Below, piece by piece: positions 28,538 to 38,794 of a stretch of 64,000 nt of DNA; positions within the stretch are counted from its first letter, which is position 1; every line of letters begins with the position of its first letter. Under the pieces are notes generated by a model that searched no databases, had not been told where the DNA came from, and saw nothing but the letters and a program-made list of their open reading frames with translations. This DNA is from Desulfovibrio sp. UCD-KL4C (GTDB lineage: Bacteria > Desulfobacterota > Desulfovibrionia > Desulfovibrionales > Desulfovibrionaceae): the NCBI RefSeq assembly GCF_006210265.1, contig NZ_VCNC01000005.1, positions 1-64,000 of the forward strand, written 5' to 3'. Both the position numbers and the translations under genes were made by a program.

Positions 28538-29134
28538 ATGAAAAAGAATGATACTGCGCGATATATCCAGCAGGAACATGATAAAGAGTTGCTTAAAGAC
28601 AGAGCTGTAAGACTTGCCCGTAAGAGAACTTCTGATGATTCAGTTATAGAATCTGTCCTGAGCGGTAATTCGAAGGATTATGTTCAATTCAGTCTGGGGC
28701 TAGATGCTTATGCTTTTGATACATCTGTAGTAAAGGAAGTTCTGGAGACCGAAGATATAGTCTCTGTTCCGTGTACTCCAGATTTTATTATAGGAGTGAT
28801 AAGCGTTCGCGGTCATATTTGTCCGGTTATTGATCTGCGGTCTTTTCTAGGTGCCTCAGGAGGGTCTGAGCAAACTTTGTTTTCCGCAGTAAAAAAGGTA
28901 CTTGTCTTATCTTCTTCGGAAATGAGCTTAGCTGTTTTGATTGATGAAATTACGGATGTTTTTTCTGTTTTGGATGATGATATCATGCCGCGCACTGCAG
29001 GAAATGCCGCTTCTGATAGATTTTCTGTAGGAACAATCAATGCTAAAATTGTTGTACTGGACGGCGCAAAACTTTTGAATGCTTCGGAGCTTATTGTAAA
29101 CGAGGTTGTCAGCGGATCAATGACTATTAGATGA
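28538..29134 (+). CDS. CheW-like adaptor, second copy (WspD-like)
   Basis: 198 residues: a charged helical extension of about 45 residues, then a CheW domain (FSLGLDAYAFDTSVVKEVLE, GVISVRGHICPVIDLR). Two different CheW proteins flanking CheR is the arrangement of wspB-C-D. It lies 14 bases after CheR. Confidence 0.92.
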   Translation: MKKNDTARYIQQEHDKELLKDRAVRLARKRTSDDSVIESVLSGNSKDYVQFSLGLDAYAFDTSVVKEVLETEDIVSVPCTPDFIIGVISVRGHICPVIDLRSFLGASGGSEQTLFSAVKKVLVLSSSEMSLAVLIDEITDVFSVLDDDIMPRTAGNAASDRFSVGTINAKIVVLDGAKLLNASELIVNEVVSGSMTIR

Positions 29135-29192
29135 TTGTTACAGTTTTTTTAATCAGATCCTTAGTAAGATCTACAAATTATTCGGATAATAG

Positions 29193-31532
29193 ATGCCCCA
29201 GATAAATGGAGATTTACGCGAAAGACTACTTGGTGCTTTCAGAGGTGAGTGTAGAGAACGACTTCAGGTTCTTTCTTCTGATTTTATGGCATTAGATAAG
29301 GGGGCAGAAGCAAATGATTTAGCGCTCTTAGTCGAGTCTTCATATCGTGAAGTCCATAGTTTAAAAGGGGCGGCACGAGCTGTCGGGCTTGGAGCAGTGG
29401 AAATTTTTTGTCAGACTTTAGAGTCGTTTTTTTCTGTTCTTAAAAAAAACAGTATTGTACCGTCAAAGGATGTTGTTGGACAGATGCTGGGTTGGCTCGA
29501 TATCCTTGAAAATCTTATTCATAAGGAAGAGAGTTCAGAAGCTTCTATTTCATCCGCTCCTGTGGTTGTAGCCATTGCAAAAATGAAGGAATTTACAGAG
29601 GCTCCTGATTTTATTTCCTGTCCTATTGATGCTCCTGTTTCAACGTTTGTAGCTGATCCTTCTTTAACTGAAGAATATGCGGATAATAGAAAAGTTAAAA
29701 AGGAAGTGATTGTAAGTGATAACTCAGAGTTATGCCAGAGTATAAAGAGTGATGCGGCTCTTGCTAACGGTGAGCCTGAATTGCATACTACTCCTGCTAG
29801 AATGTCTATGGCGGAAACAGTCAGAATAAGTTCTTCGTTTCTTACTGGGTTGCTGTTGCAGACAGAAGAGCTCCTTTTCTCACGAAATTCTCAAAAAATG
29901 CGTGCTCAGGAAGCAGGTCTTCTAAACGCTGAATTTTTAGATTTTTCTAAAAGTTTAAATGAGACTATTACCGAAGCAAAAATCCATGCTGATGAAAATA
30001 AAACTGATTTTTATGCAAAGTTAGAACAGAAGGTTGAATCTTTTTCTAAGCGATTGGGCCGGCTTGTTACCGCAACTCATAAGGCGCAGTGGGATCTTGC
30101 ATCAAAAGTAGATAGTCTTTTAAGTGAATTCAAAAACTCAATGCTGCTTCCATTCTCCTCTTTGCTCGAAGACTACCCAAGAATAGTTAGAAATATTAGC
30201 GCGGAAACTGGTAGACAATGTGAGTTTTGTGTCAGCGGTGAGAATGTCAGAATTGATCGCAGAATCCTCGATATGCTCCATGATCCCCTCATGCATATGG
30301 TTCGAAATTCGCTTGCTCACGGCATTGAATCCCATAAAGAAAGACAGGAGAAAGGAAAAAAAACTGTCGGTAAAATTTCGTTTGATATTACGCAAAGTGA
30401 CCGGGATCTTGTTAAAGTCGAAATTAGTGATGATGGACAAGGGATTAACCCTGAGAAAATAATAGAATCAGCTTTAAAACAGGGTATTGTCAGCAAGGAA
30501 GAAGCGTCTGAGCTGGATCCGCAGTCTGCTTTAGAATTGATCTTTCACTCCGGTATGTCTACCTGTGAGATAATAACCGACCTCTCAGGAAGAGGTCTGG
30601 GTATGGCAATCGTTCGTGACACAGTTGAGTCTTTAGGCGGTAGCATCACTATTTCAAGTGTTTTCGGGCAAGGGGTAAGCTTTGTTCTAAATATACCCGT
30701 TGCATTAACGTCATTTAGAGGAATAGTTGTTGAATCCTGCGGGCAAAAGTTTGTTGTTCCAAAGTCAGGAGTGAAAAAGGTTTTACTTGTTAGACAGGAA
30801 GATATTCAGTCTGTTAACAGTAGAGAGACAATTTTTTATTTAAATAGGCCGACTCCAATAATCAATCTTTCTGATGTCTTAGAGCTGAATTCTGAAAACT
30901 CTGATAAAAATACATTTCCGGTTTTTATAATGGGAGAGGGATTAAATACAGTAGCTGTCAGCATGGATGAATTACATGGCGAACATGATGTCATGGCTAA
31001 GGCCATGGGGCCTCTTTTGAAAAGAGTTCGTAATGTTTCCGGATTCAGTATGCTTGATTCAGGAAAATTGGTGCCGATTCTGCATGCACCTGATATGATC
31101 CGTACTGCTATTGGAGTAAGCTCAGGTGTAAAGGTTCAATCTTTTGCACATCAGAAAGGTAAAAAAGAAGTTAAAACAGTTCTTGTTGCTGAAGACTCAA
31201 TTACTTCACGTACTCTTCTTAAAAATGTTTTAGAGGCTGCCGGATATAGTGTTGTTACAGCCGTAAACGGAGTTGATGCCCTTAATAAAGTTAAAGCTGA
31301 TTTGCCGGATATTCTTGTCTCGGATGTTGAAATGCCCCATATGGATGGCTTTATTCTTACTTCTGAGATTCGAAAAATGCAAAGTAGTGCTAATTTGCCC
31401 ATAGTTTTGGTAACGTCTTTAGGTTCAGCAGAGCATCGCGAAAAAGGTGTTGAAGCTGGCGCAGATGCTTATATAGTTAAGTCCAGTTTTGACCAAGGTA
31501 ATCTGCTTGAGGTTATTGAGCGGTTAGCTTAG
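29193..31532 (+). CDS. CheA-type hybrid histidine kinase with receiver (WspE-like)
   Basis: 779 residues: an Hpt domain with the phosphoacceptor His55 (VHSLKGAAR), a linker, the dimer/ATP domain (MVRNSLAHGIE, DDGQGI, GRGLGMAIV), a CheW-like P5 domain, and a C-terminal receiver with Asp711 (VSDVEMPHMDG). This CheA-REC fusion is the WspE/FrzE plan. The kinase would phosphorylate its own receiver, CheB, or the receivers of the hybrid kinase at the operon end. Confidence 0.93.
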   Translation: MPQINGDLRERLLGAFRGECRERLQVLSSDFMALDKGAEANDLALLVESSYREVHSLKGAARAVGLGAVEIFCQTLESFFSVLKKNSIVPSKDVVGQMLGWLDILENLIHKEESSEASISSAPVVVAIAKMKEFTEAPDFISCPIDAPVSTFVADPSLTEEYADNRKVKKEVIVSDNSELCQSIKSDAALANGEPELHTTPARMSMAETVRISSSFLTGLLLQTEELLFSRNSQKMRAQEAGLLNAEFLDFSKSLNETITEAKIHADENKTDFYAKLEQKVESFSKRLGRLVTATHKAQWDLASKVDSLLSEFKNSMLLPFSSLLEDYPRIVRNISAETGRQCEFCVSGENVRIDRRILDMLHDPLMHMVRNSLAHGIESHKERQEKGKKTVGKISFDITQSDRDLVKVEISDDGQGINPEKIIESALKQGIVSKEEASELDPQSALELIFHSGMSTCEIITDLSGRGLGMAIVRDTVESLGGSITISSVFGQGVSFVLNIPVALTSFRGIVVESCGQKFVVPKSGVKKVLLVRQEDIQSVNSRETIFYLNRPTPIINLSDVLELNSENSDKNTFPVFIMGEGLNTVAVSMDELHGEHDVMAKAMGPLLKRVRNVSGFSMLDSGKLVPILHAPDMIRTAIGVSSGVKVQSFAHQKGKKEVKTVLVAEDSITSRTLLKNVLEAAGYSVVTAVNGVDALNKVKADLPDILVSDVEMPHMDGFILTSEIRKMQSSANLPIVLVTSLGSAEHREKGVEAGADAYIVKSSFDQGNLLEVIERLA

Positions 31533-31653
31533 CTTACGAGATGTTTTTTAGACAAGTGTTTACTTTTTGTTTTCTATGTGACTTCAAAGCATTTATTAAA
31601 ATGCAATATAGTAACCAGTACGTTGATTTTTTTTAATTTAAGGTGGAGTTGCA

Positions 31654-32721
31654 GTGATTAAGATTTTAATTGTTGACGATTCAGCTTCTATTCGGAAATT
31701 TTTTTTGGAATTCTTTTCCAATGAGCCGGATTTAGAAGTTGTCGGCTGTGCTGAAGACGGAGAGTCCGCTTTTAGAATGGTTAAGGAATTAAAACCTGAT
31801 GTTGTGACAATGGATGTTAGTCTTCCTGATTATGACGGGTTTGCTGTTACTAGACGTATTATGGAACATACTCCTGTTCCAATAGTAATTATTAGTGCTG
31901 TGTATAGTGCTTCCGATGTTGAAATAGGCTTAAGAATGCTTGATACAGGCGCGCTTGCTTTTCATAACAAGCCGTCTTTAAATGATAAGTTCTTTCATGA
32001 AAGGATGAATGAAATTATTATGTCAGTGCGCTCAATGTCTGAAGTAAAGGTTGTTCGGCGTCGAAATAGAGTTCAGAAGAATGTTGAACACCGTCCCGTT
32101 AAACCAATGAAGTATTTTCGGCAAAATGTGAAAAATACAAAAGCTAAAATTGTTTGTATAGGTGCTTCGACCGGAGGACCGCTGGCTCTTAAACAGATTC
32201 TTTTTGATTTACCAAAAACTTTACCTGTGCCTGTTTTGATTGTGCAACATATTTCCAGTGGTTTTTTGCAAGGTCTTGTTAATTGGCTGCGCGACAATAC
32301 TGGGCATAATATAAAAATTGCTGTCCAAGACGAACTGTTAAAAGCAGGAGTAGTTTATTTCGCACCTGAGGATACTCATATTCAAGTGGCATCTAAAGGA
32401 CGGGTTATTCTTTCACAAAACCCTGCTGTAAATGGTATCCGTCCTACAATTGCAGAGATGTTTAGTTCTGTTGCAGCTAACTTTAAAGAAGGTTGTGTCG
32501 GAGTTTTGCTTACAGGTATGGGGCGTGACGGTGCTGACGGATTGCTGGAAATCAGGCATAATGGCGGATATACTATTGCGCAGGATAAAGAGACTTCAAT
32601 CATTTTTGGCATGCCTGGTGAAGCTGTAAAATTAGGTGCAGCAGTCTCGGTTCTTCCTCTTGAAAAGATAGGGCCAGATATTAACCGTTATCTTCTTGAA
32701 AGTTATGGAGAAAATCTTTGA
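31654..32721 (+). CDS. CheB methylesterase (WspF-like)
   Basis: 355 residues from a GTG start with GGTGGAG before it. The receiver carries Asp54 (TMDVSLPDYDG) and the esterase has the Ser172-His199-Asp292 triad in GASTGGP, VQHISSGF and MGRDGADG. It removes methyl groups from receptors, the counterpart of CheR. It ends overlapping the hybrid kinase gene by four bases. Confidence 0.94.
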   Translation: MIKILIVDDSASIRKFFLEFFSNEPDLEVVGCAEDGESAFRMVKELKPDVVTMDVSLPDYDGFAVTRRIMEHTPVPIVIISAVYSASDVEIGLRMLDTGALAFHNKPSLNDKFFHERMNEIIMSVRSMSEVKVVRRRNRVQKNVEHRPVKPMKYFRQNVKNTKAKIVCIGASTGGPLALKQILFDLPKTLPVPVLIVQHISSGFLQGLVNWLRDNTGHNIKIAVQDELLKAGVVYFAPEDTHIQVASKGRVILSQNPAVNGIRPTIAEMFSSVAANFKEGCVGVLLTGMGRDGADGLLEIRHNGGYTIAQDKETSIIFGMPGEAVKLGAAVSVLPLEKIGPDINRYLLESYGENL

Positions 32722-35186
32722 ATAATTATCATATTCTTGTGGTTGAAGACAGCCTTACTCAGGCCGTAAAACTTGAATATTTCCTTTTTGGAAAAGGTTT
32801 TCGCGTATCTCTTGCTTCTGACGGGGAGAAGGCTCTTACTATTCTTGGGGATAAAGAAATTGATTTGGTTATAAGTGATGTTGTTATGCCCGGGATGGAT
32901 GGCTATGAACTGTGTGAAAAAATACGCAGTAATAAACAGCATAAAACTGTTCCGGTTATATTGCTGACGAGTCTTTCTGATCCTGGGGATATCGTCAGAG
33001 GTCTTAAAAGTGGTGCAACAAATTTTGTAACAAAACCATATGACGAGGCTTTCTTATTTTCCAGAATAGAATCTGTTATCAAACAGAATTCGTTTGACTC
33101 TGATAATGTAATTATGCAGGAAGTTGATTTTGAATTTCACGGGGAAAAACATTCACTGAAGGCTGACTTTGGGCAGGTTTTCCACCTGCTTCTTGCTACT
33201 TATGAAAATACACTGCTCCAATCCCGTCAGCTTGACGTAGCCAATCAAAAATTAATTGCCAGAGAAGAGCAACTTAGTTCCGTTCTGGCTTCCATGTCAG
33301 CTAAGATTGCTGTTATTGATACGGATGAAAAATTGATTGTTGCTAATGACTCTTGGCGTGATTTGCTTGCGCCAGGACGTTCGGAGGCAGAGATTGAGGG
33401 ACTTGATTTTCGTAAGGCCGTAATTGCATCAGGGAGTCTTGTTAACGAGCTTGATATTTTATTTGAAGGAGTAGGTGCGGTTGTAAGCGGTGAGACTGAT
33501 CGATTTTCACTTGAGTTTGCTATTGAGGGTAAAGGAAATGGAGAAAGCTTCTGGCATATGCTTGAAGTAACTCCTATGCGCGGAAGATCAGGTGGAGCTG
33601 TTGCCTCGTTTATTGATATTACTGGTCGCAAGGAAATGGAACGTGAACTCATTAAAGCTCGCGACGCTGCTGAAGAAGCAAGTAGGTTTAAATCGCGTTT
33701 TCTTGCCTCAATGAGTCATGAAATCAGGACTCCATTAAACGGTATAGTCGGAATGACGGATTTGACTTTGTGGCCCGACTTAACTGAATCACAGGCTGAA
33801 AATTTAGAAATTGTCCGCCTTTCTGCTGACCAGTTATTGACATTGATAAATGATATTTTGGACCTTTCAAAGGTTGAGGCCCGCATGCTCAAGCTTGAAA
33901 TTAAAGAATTTCGTCTTCATGATTCTTTGCGCGGCATTGTTAAAAGTATGGAACCTCAAGCATTTGGTCGCGGTTTGGTTCTTAATATTGATATTGATGA
34001 AGATGTCCCTGATATTGTTTGCGGAGATGAAGCCCGTCTTAAGCAGATTTTATACAACCTTGTAGGTAATTCTGTAAAATTTACTGAGCAGGGTGGAGTT
34101 TTTGTTCAGGTTTCAGCTATTGACGGTTCCGATGATAAAGAAAATGTTACTTTGCAAATTTCTGTACGTGATACTGGAATAGGTATTCCTGACGATAAAC
34201 AAGCTCTTATTTTCGAAAGCTTCAGGCAGGCGGACAATTCCACTACAAGAAAGTTCGGTGGATCTGGTTTGGGGCTGGCAATCTCGCGCGAGCTTGTAGA
34301 AATGATGGGTGGTGTCTTAGCTGTCAGAAGCTCTGAAGGTTACGGTAGTGTATTTACTTTTGATGTAGTTTTGAAACGTGGAGATCCTGCAAATATTACT
34401 TTGGAGGATTCAAACAACGGGGAAAATGCTTCAGAGAATTTAAGAAAATCTTATCGGGTTTTAGTTGTTGAGGACAACCCTATTAACGTAAGGGTTGCTT
34501 CAAGTCTTCTTAAAAAAATGGGGCACAGTGTTTATGTAGCTTCTAACGGTATAGACGCCGTCAGAAGGCTTTCTGTGATGAATGTTGATCTTGTTTTAAT
34601 GGACCTTGAGATGCCTGAAATGGACGGTTTTGAAGCCGCAAAACACATTCGCAGTGGTGAATCAGGTGAAGCAAAGAAAAATATTCCGATTATTGCAATG
34701 TCTGCTCACGCTATGTCCGGTGTGAGAGAACGGTGTGAACAGGTTGGAATGGATAATTATATTGCCAAACCTGTTCAGTATTCAGATTTAAAGGAAGTTA
34801 TTTTTCAAACTGTAAATGTAGAAAGTTTAGCACCGCAAACTCCATCAGATGACAATCTATGTTCAGCTCTTGATAGGGATAAAGCTGTTAAGATGTATCA
34901 TGGCGATGAAGATTTATATCATGAGCTTTGTGATATGTTTATAGTGGAAGCTCCTCAAGATATTAAGAAAATATCTGAAGCATTTACAAAAAATGATTTT
35001 AAAACAGTAAGAAGAATTGCTCATACTCTTAAAAGTAGTTGTGCTGCTATTTGTGCAACAAATGCATATGACGTTGCAGTAAAACTTGAAAAAGCTGTGC
35101 TTGGTAAAGACTGCGAGGCTGTGTATAACCTCATGGAACAAGTTTTAGTTGAGACTGAAAAAGTAAGGGCAGAGTTAATGGATTAG
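32718..35186 (+). CDS. REC-PAS-HK-REC-Hpt hybrid histidine kinase
   Basis: 822 residues from a TTG start that overlaps the CheB stop (TTGA) and has GGAG seven bases upstream. Domains in order: receiver with Asp54, a helical linker, PAS (about 190-310), HisKA with His334 (SHEIRTPLNG), HATPase (GSGLGLAISRELV), a second receiver with Asp629, and an Hpt domain with His769 (AHTLKSS). It takes the place that wspR, the diguanylate cyclase, holds in Pseudomonas. The N-terminal receiver is a likely input from the CheA-like kinase; the output target is not in the window. Confidence 0.93.
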   Translation: MNNYHILVVEDSLTQAVKLEYFLFGKGFRVSLASDGEKALTILGDKEIDLVISDVVMPGMDGYELCEKIRSNKQHKTVPVILLTSLSDPGDIVRGLKSGATNFVTKPYDEAFLFSRIESVIKQNSFDSDNVIMQEVDFEFHGEKHSLKADFGQVFHLLLATYENTLLQSRQLDVANQKLIAREEQLSSVLASMSAKIAVIDTDEKLIVANDSWRDLLAPGRSEAEIEGLDFRKAVIASGSLVNELDILFEGVGAVVSGETDRFSLEFAIEGKGNGESFWHMLEVTPMRGRSGGAVASFIDITGRKEMERELIKARDAAEEASRFKSRFLASMSHEIRTPLNGIVGMTDLTLWPDLTESQAENLEIVRLSADQLLTLINDILDLSKVEARMLKLEIKEFRLHDSLRGIVKSMEPQAFGRGLVLNIDIDEDVPDIVCGDEARLKQILYNLVGNSVKFTEQGGVFVQVSAIDGSDDKENVTLQISVRDTGIGIPDDKQALIFESFRQADNSTTRKFGGSGLGLAISRELVEMMGGVLAVRSSEGYGSVFTFDVVLKRGDPANITLEDSNNGENASENLRKSYRVLVVEDNPINVRVASSLLKKMGHSVYVASNGIDAVRRLSVMNVDLVLMDLEMPEMDGFEAAKHIRSGESGEAKKNIPIIAMSAHAMSGVRERCEQVGMDNYIAKPVQYSDLKEVIFQTVNVESLAPQTPSDDNLCSALDRDKAVKMYHGDEDLYHELCDMFIVEAPQDIKKISEAFTKNDFKTVRRIAHTLKSSCAAICATNAYDVAVKLEKAVLGKDCEAVYNLMEQVLVETEKVRAELMD

Positions 35187-35233
35187 GAATAAAGAGTAAA
35201 AAACTGCTGTGTGATTTCTTATTAATTAAAATT

Positions 35234-35280
35234 TTCATAAAAAAGGAGCATCCTACTTAAGGATGCTCCTTTTTTATGAA
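35234..35280. terminator. Bidirectional terminator between the chemosensory operon and pgm
   Basis: A 20-bp perfect stem (arm TTCATAAAAAAGGAGCATCC) with a seven-base loop and T-rich arms on either strand, between two converging genes. Confidence 0.92.
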
Positions 35281-35299
35281 TTATCTTTTCAGATTCTTT

Positions 35300-36949
35300 T
35301 TATTTCAGAGCCTGTTCAAAAGCTTCATTAACAATTTTTCCTGCCTCTTCCTGAATAGCTACAAGATGTGCTAACCCCTTAAAGGATTCCGCGTATATTT
35401 TGTATATGGATTCTGTTCCGGAAGGGCGTGCAGCAAACCAGCCGTTTTGGGTAACAATTTTGAGCCCTCCAATAGATTCACCGTTGCCTGGGGCGGTGGT
35501 GAGTCTGGCTTCAATGGGTTCGCCAGCAAGAGTTTTTGCTTTAACCATTTCAGGAGTCAGTATGCTGAAAGCATTTTTCTGTTCCAAGGTTGCCGGAGCG
35601 TCAACTCGTTTATAAACAGAATGTCCGAATTGTCTTTCAAGATCTGTATAGTGTTCGCCTGGATCTTTATTTGTCTTCGCAGTAATTTCTGCTGCAAGAA
35701 GGTTCATGATGATACCATCTTTATCTGTAGTCCACACAGTTCCATCTTTTCTTAGGAAAGAGGCTCCAGCGCTTTCTTCTCCACCGAATCCGCATGCGCC
35801 TGACAGAAGAGGTTCAACAAACCATTTGAAACCGACTGGAACTTCCATCAGCTTGCGGTCTATTGATGCTGCAATCCGGTCGATCATGGAGCTAGAAACA
35901 AGAGTTTTTCCGACAAGCAGGTCTTTTTTCCATAAAGGTCTGTTTGTGTATAGGTACTTAATTGCTACAGCTAGGTAATGATTAGGATTCATAAGACCGC
36001 GGCTTTTGGTTACAATGCCGTGTCTGTCTGTATCTGGATCGTTAGAAAAGGAAATGTCGTATTTGTCCTTAAGTTCTATCAGCCCTGCCATTGCGTATGG
36101 TGAAGAGCAGTCCATACGGATTTTCCCATCTTTATCCACATGCATAAATGAGAAGGATGGATCAACTTTTTTATTAACTACACTGAGATTTAGGCCGTAC
36201 TTTTCTGCGATAGGTTCCCAGAAATCTATAGCAGCTCCGCCAAGCGGGTCAACTCCGATGCTTAGTCCTGCCGCTGCAATTGCTTCCATATCTACAATAT
36301 TACCGAGATCGTTAATATACGGAGTTGCAAAATCATATTCATGAGTTGTATCTGCTGCAAATGCGCGGTTCAAGGGGATACGTTTAACATCTTTAAGACC
36401 GTCTTTCAGAATTTTGTTAGCTCTGTTCTGAATAGTGCTGGTAGATGTGGTTCCGGCAGGGCCACCGTTCGGAGGATTATATTTGAATCCACCATCACGC
36501 GGAGGATTGTGAGATGGTGTTATTACTACCCCGTCCGCAAATCCGTCTTTTCTATCTTTGTTATAAGTAAGAATCGCGTGAGAAATTGCAGGCGTAGGGG
36601 TGTAGCCTTTATCGTTTACAAAGACGGTAACTCCGTTAGCAGCAAATACTTCAAGAGCGGAACTCTGTGCAGGCTCAGAGAGTGCGTGTGGGTCTTTTCC
36701 TATGAAAAGTGGCCCAGTGTATCCCATTGAAGCTCTGTACTCACATATAGCTTGGGCGATGGCCCAGATGTGTTCCTGATTAAAAGAACCGTCAAATGAA
36801 GATCCGCGATGGCCTGATGTTCCGAAAGCTACCAGCTGTGAATGGACGGATGTGTCCGGTTTAATAGTATAGTAGGCTGAAACAAGTTTAGGTATATTTT
36901 CAAGTATTTCAGGTGGAGCTAGTTGTCCGGCAAGATTACTGAGTGACAT
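35300..36949 (-). CDS. pgm: Phosphoglucomutase (alpha-D-glucose phosphate-specific)
   Basis: 549 residues, as in Escherichia coli Pgm. The phosphoserine loop is [11 protein letters not shown], the metal loop is DPDTDRHG, and the sugar and phosphate loops [10 protein letters not shown] and RPSGTE follow. It interconverts glucose 1- and 6-phosphate for glycogen and surface sugars. The ATG at 36949 has GGAGG before it; an in-frame TTG four codons upstream is less likely. Confidence 0.95.
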   Translation of the reverse strand: MSLSNLAGQLAPPEILENIPKLVSAYYTIKPDTSVHSQLVAFGTSGHRGSSFDGSFNQEHIWAIAQAICEYRASMGYTGPLFIGKDPHALSEPAQSSALEVFAANGVTVFVNDKGYTPTPAISHAILTYNKDRKDGFADGVVITPSHNPPRDGGFKYNPPNGGPAGTTSTSTIQNRANKILKDGLKDVKRIPLNRAFAADTTHEYDFATPYINDLGNIVDMEAIAAAGLSIGVDPLGGAAIDFWEPIAEKYGLNLSVVNKKVDPSFSFMHVDKDGKIRMDCSSPYAMAGLIELKDKYDISFSNDPDTDRHGIVTKSRGLMNPNHYLAVAIKYLYTNRPLWKKDLLVGKTLVSSSMIDRIAASIDRKLMEVPVGFKWFVEPLLSGACGFGGEESAGASFLRKDGTVWTTDKDGIIMNLLAAEITAKTNKDPGEHYTDLERQFGHSVYKRVDAPATLEQKNAFSILTPEMVKAKTLAGEPIEARLTTAPGNGESIGGLKIVTQNGWFAARPSGTESIYKIYAESFKGLAHLVAIQEEAGKIVNEAFEQALK

Positions 36950-37071
36950 TTCGTCCTCCAAGTTTTTATATGTAGCTGAAGAATATCAAAGAAATATAAA
37001 AAAACAACCGTTAAGAATTATTTTTAAATATCTTTACTATATTGTAATGGTAAAAAAATATAATTTGCGTT

Positions 37072-37572
37072 CTAAGGGTACCGTGCTTTTTCTGCTGACA
37101 CTGTTAGATATTTACTGATGCCTATATTTTTCATGAGTTTATTATTTTTTTCCCAGCGTTCTAACAGAGTGTCGGTCAGCCCTGTTTTTCCACAGTCAGG
37201 AAACTCTGTGCACTCGAAGCAGAATTCAATGTCTTGTTTTTGTACGCATTCAGCAACCTTGCACGATGGTAGGCATGTTCTATTCTTGGAACGGCATCCA
37301 TCACATTTCGGGCTTGCAAGAAAATCCAGTAATGAGCGGAATCCTGAATAATTATTCATGGCAGGATTAAAACTTTTCAAACGGTCGGCATAAGTTTGAA
37401 AATTATCGCCAAATGTTTCTGCTATAGCGCGGGCGTGCTCAGCAACGCTCCCTTCTGTGCAATTAAGGCAGCGTGAGCAATCAAGTCCGCATGGAGCCGT
37501 AAGATTACTTAGTGTCGTTTGATTACTAACGTTATCTTGTGTTTTAAGATCAGGTGATTCTTTTGATTGCAT
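37072..37572 (-). CDS. DUF3795-like cysteine-rich protein
   Basis: 166 residues with about 14 Cys in paired motifs (APCGLDCSRC, PKCDGC, CLPSCKVAECV, EFCFECTEFPDC), the pattern of the DUF3795 family, whose cysteines probably bind zinc or an Fe-S cluster. No known activity. The first 30 residues are polar and not conserved-looking. Lone gene. Confidence 0.7.
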   Translation of the reverse strand: MQSKESPDLKTQDNVSNQTTLSNLTAPCGLDCSRCLNCTEGSVAEHARAIAETFGDNFQTYADRLKSFNPAMNNYSGFRSLLDFLASPKCDGCRSKNRTCLPSCKVAECVQKQDIEFCFECTEFPDCGKTGLTDTLLERWEKNNKLMKNIGISKYLTVSAEKARYP

Positions 37573-37701
37573 TTGATGTTTTTTCTAGCGGTTACAGTCA
37601 AAATATGATCGACCCCAGTCTCTTTATAAATTCTATAGCATAGAATGCTATGGTTTTCGAGATTGACACTACTTCTAAAAAAAAAGTTCTGCAAATAAAA
37701 A

Positions 37702-37728
37702 ACCTTCCGCCCAATTAAGGACAGAAGG
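37702..37728 (-). terminator. Intrinsic terminator after the TPR gene
   Basis: Stem CCTTCTGTCC / GGGCGGAAGG with two G:U pairs, followed on the minus strand by TTTTTTATT. Confidence 0.75.
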
Positions 37729-37754
37729 CATTTTATGAATTTTATGTAAGCTTA

Positions 37755-38375
37755 TTAACGGTGAGAATTAACTTCAGCTAGGAAGTCGGCAGGAACTTCG
37801 AATCCAGTTGCAATAGCTTTGTCAGTGTATTCAATGGCTTTAGCGTAATCACCTTTATCAGCGGCGCAAAGAGCAAGATTGTTCCATGCAGGGCCGAAAG
37901 TGTCAGCAAGCTTTACGGCTTTTTCGCAGACTTCAATGCAATCTTCAATTTCACCCTGATGGTAGTATGCACTTCCGAGTGTTGCAAGAGCCTGTACGAA
38001 GTTGTGATCATATTTGATAGCGCGTTTCAGAGCGGAAATAGCTTTTTCAACATCACCCTGCTGCATGTATACGAATCCGATGTTTCCCCAGGGAACGGCA
38101 AAGAAAGGACGCTGCTGTGTAGCTGCGATGTTGTAGCTCAGGCAGCCTTTAAGGTCATCACGTTGGAAGGCTATTCCACCGAGCTGAACGTATGCTTCAG
38201 CCATTTTGGGAGACTCATCAATGGCTGCCAAAAATTCGCGCTCAGCTTCCATGAAATCTCTTTTAGAAAGGTATGCAACTCCGAGATTGTAGCGTGTGTT
38301 ACTGCAATTCGGGCTTTTTGCCTTTTGAGATTCAAGGTCGGCAATATAGTCATCAAGATTATCAAATTTCTGCAC
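37755..38375 (-). CDS. TPR-repeat protein
   Basis: 206 residues from a GTG start with AGGA upstream. Nearly the whole protein is five TPR units (for example NTRYNLGVAYLSKRDFMEAE and the last PAWNNLALCAADKGDYAKA). No signal peptide, so a cytoplasmic scaffold. Last of three minus-strand genes with the 115-residue protein and the YkgJ-like protein. Confidence 0.85.
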   Translation of the reverse strand: MQKFDNLDDYIADLESQKAKSPNCSNTRYNLGVAYLSKRDFMEAEREFLAAIDESPKMAEAYVQLGGIAFQRDDLKGCLSYNIAATQQRPFFAVPWGNIGFVYMQQGDVEKAISALKRAIKYDHNFVQALATLGSAYYHQGEIEDCIEVCEKAVKLADTFGPAWNNLALCAADKGDYAKAIEYTDKAIATGFEVPADFLAEVNSHR

Positions 38376-38417
38376 AGGAGTATCCTCTTAATTTAGAAAA
38401 AGGTTTGAAATTGGGAA

Positions 38418-38765
38418 TCAGGCCTTTTTTTCTTCTTTTTCAAGAAGTTCGTTGTACCAAACACAAAAGTCAAAAATAGGTCTGACTCGTTCAAAGTTCA
38501 TAACCAGTGTTACGCCGAATTCAGACGCCGCCTGTGCGTATTCGGAGTTTCTGTTGGCCTGAACATTCTGAAGGAACTCTTCGCAAAGCTGCTGGGAAGT
38601 TCTACCGGTAATGTCTTTGCGTAAGTCTATCGGGTCAAGCGGGAGCTGAAAAGGGTCCCATTCATTATATCCGATTTTGTCGACAAACCTGCGCCTGCGC
38701 GGAGAAAGTTTGTCGTACATTATTTTTTTTTGTTCTTCTACTTCTTCAAGTGTTATGTTGCTCAC
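38418..38765 (-). CDS. Hypothetical protein, 115 residues
   Basis: Not recognised. Starts at GTG with AGGAGG seven bases before it. Helical, highly charged, with a basic stretch (LSPRRRRFVDKIG) and a conserved-looking WDPFQLPLDPIDLRKD motif. It is enclosed between a YkgJ-like and a TPR gene with short gaps, suggesting a shared function. Confidence 0.65.
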   Translation of the reverse strand: MSNITLEEVEEQKKIMYDKLSPRRRRFVDKIGYNEWDPFQLPLDPIDLRKDITGRTSQQLCEEFLQNVQANRNSEYAQAASEFGVTLVMNFERVRPIFDFCVWYNELLEKEEKKA

Positions 38766-38794
38766 GGTCTAGCCTCCTCGTAATTGTAAGTGAA

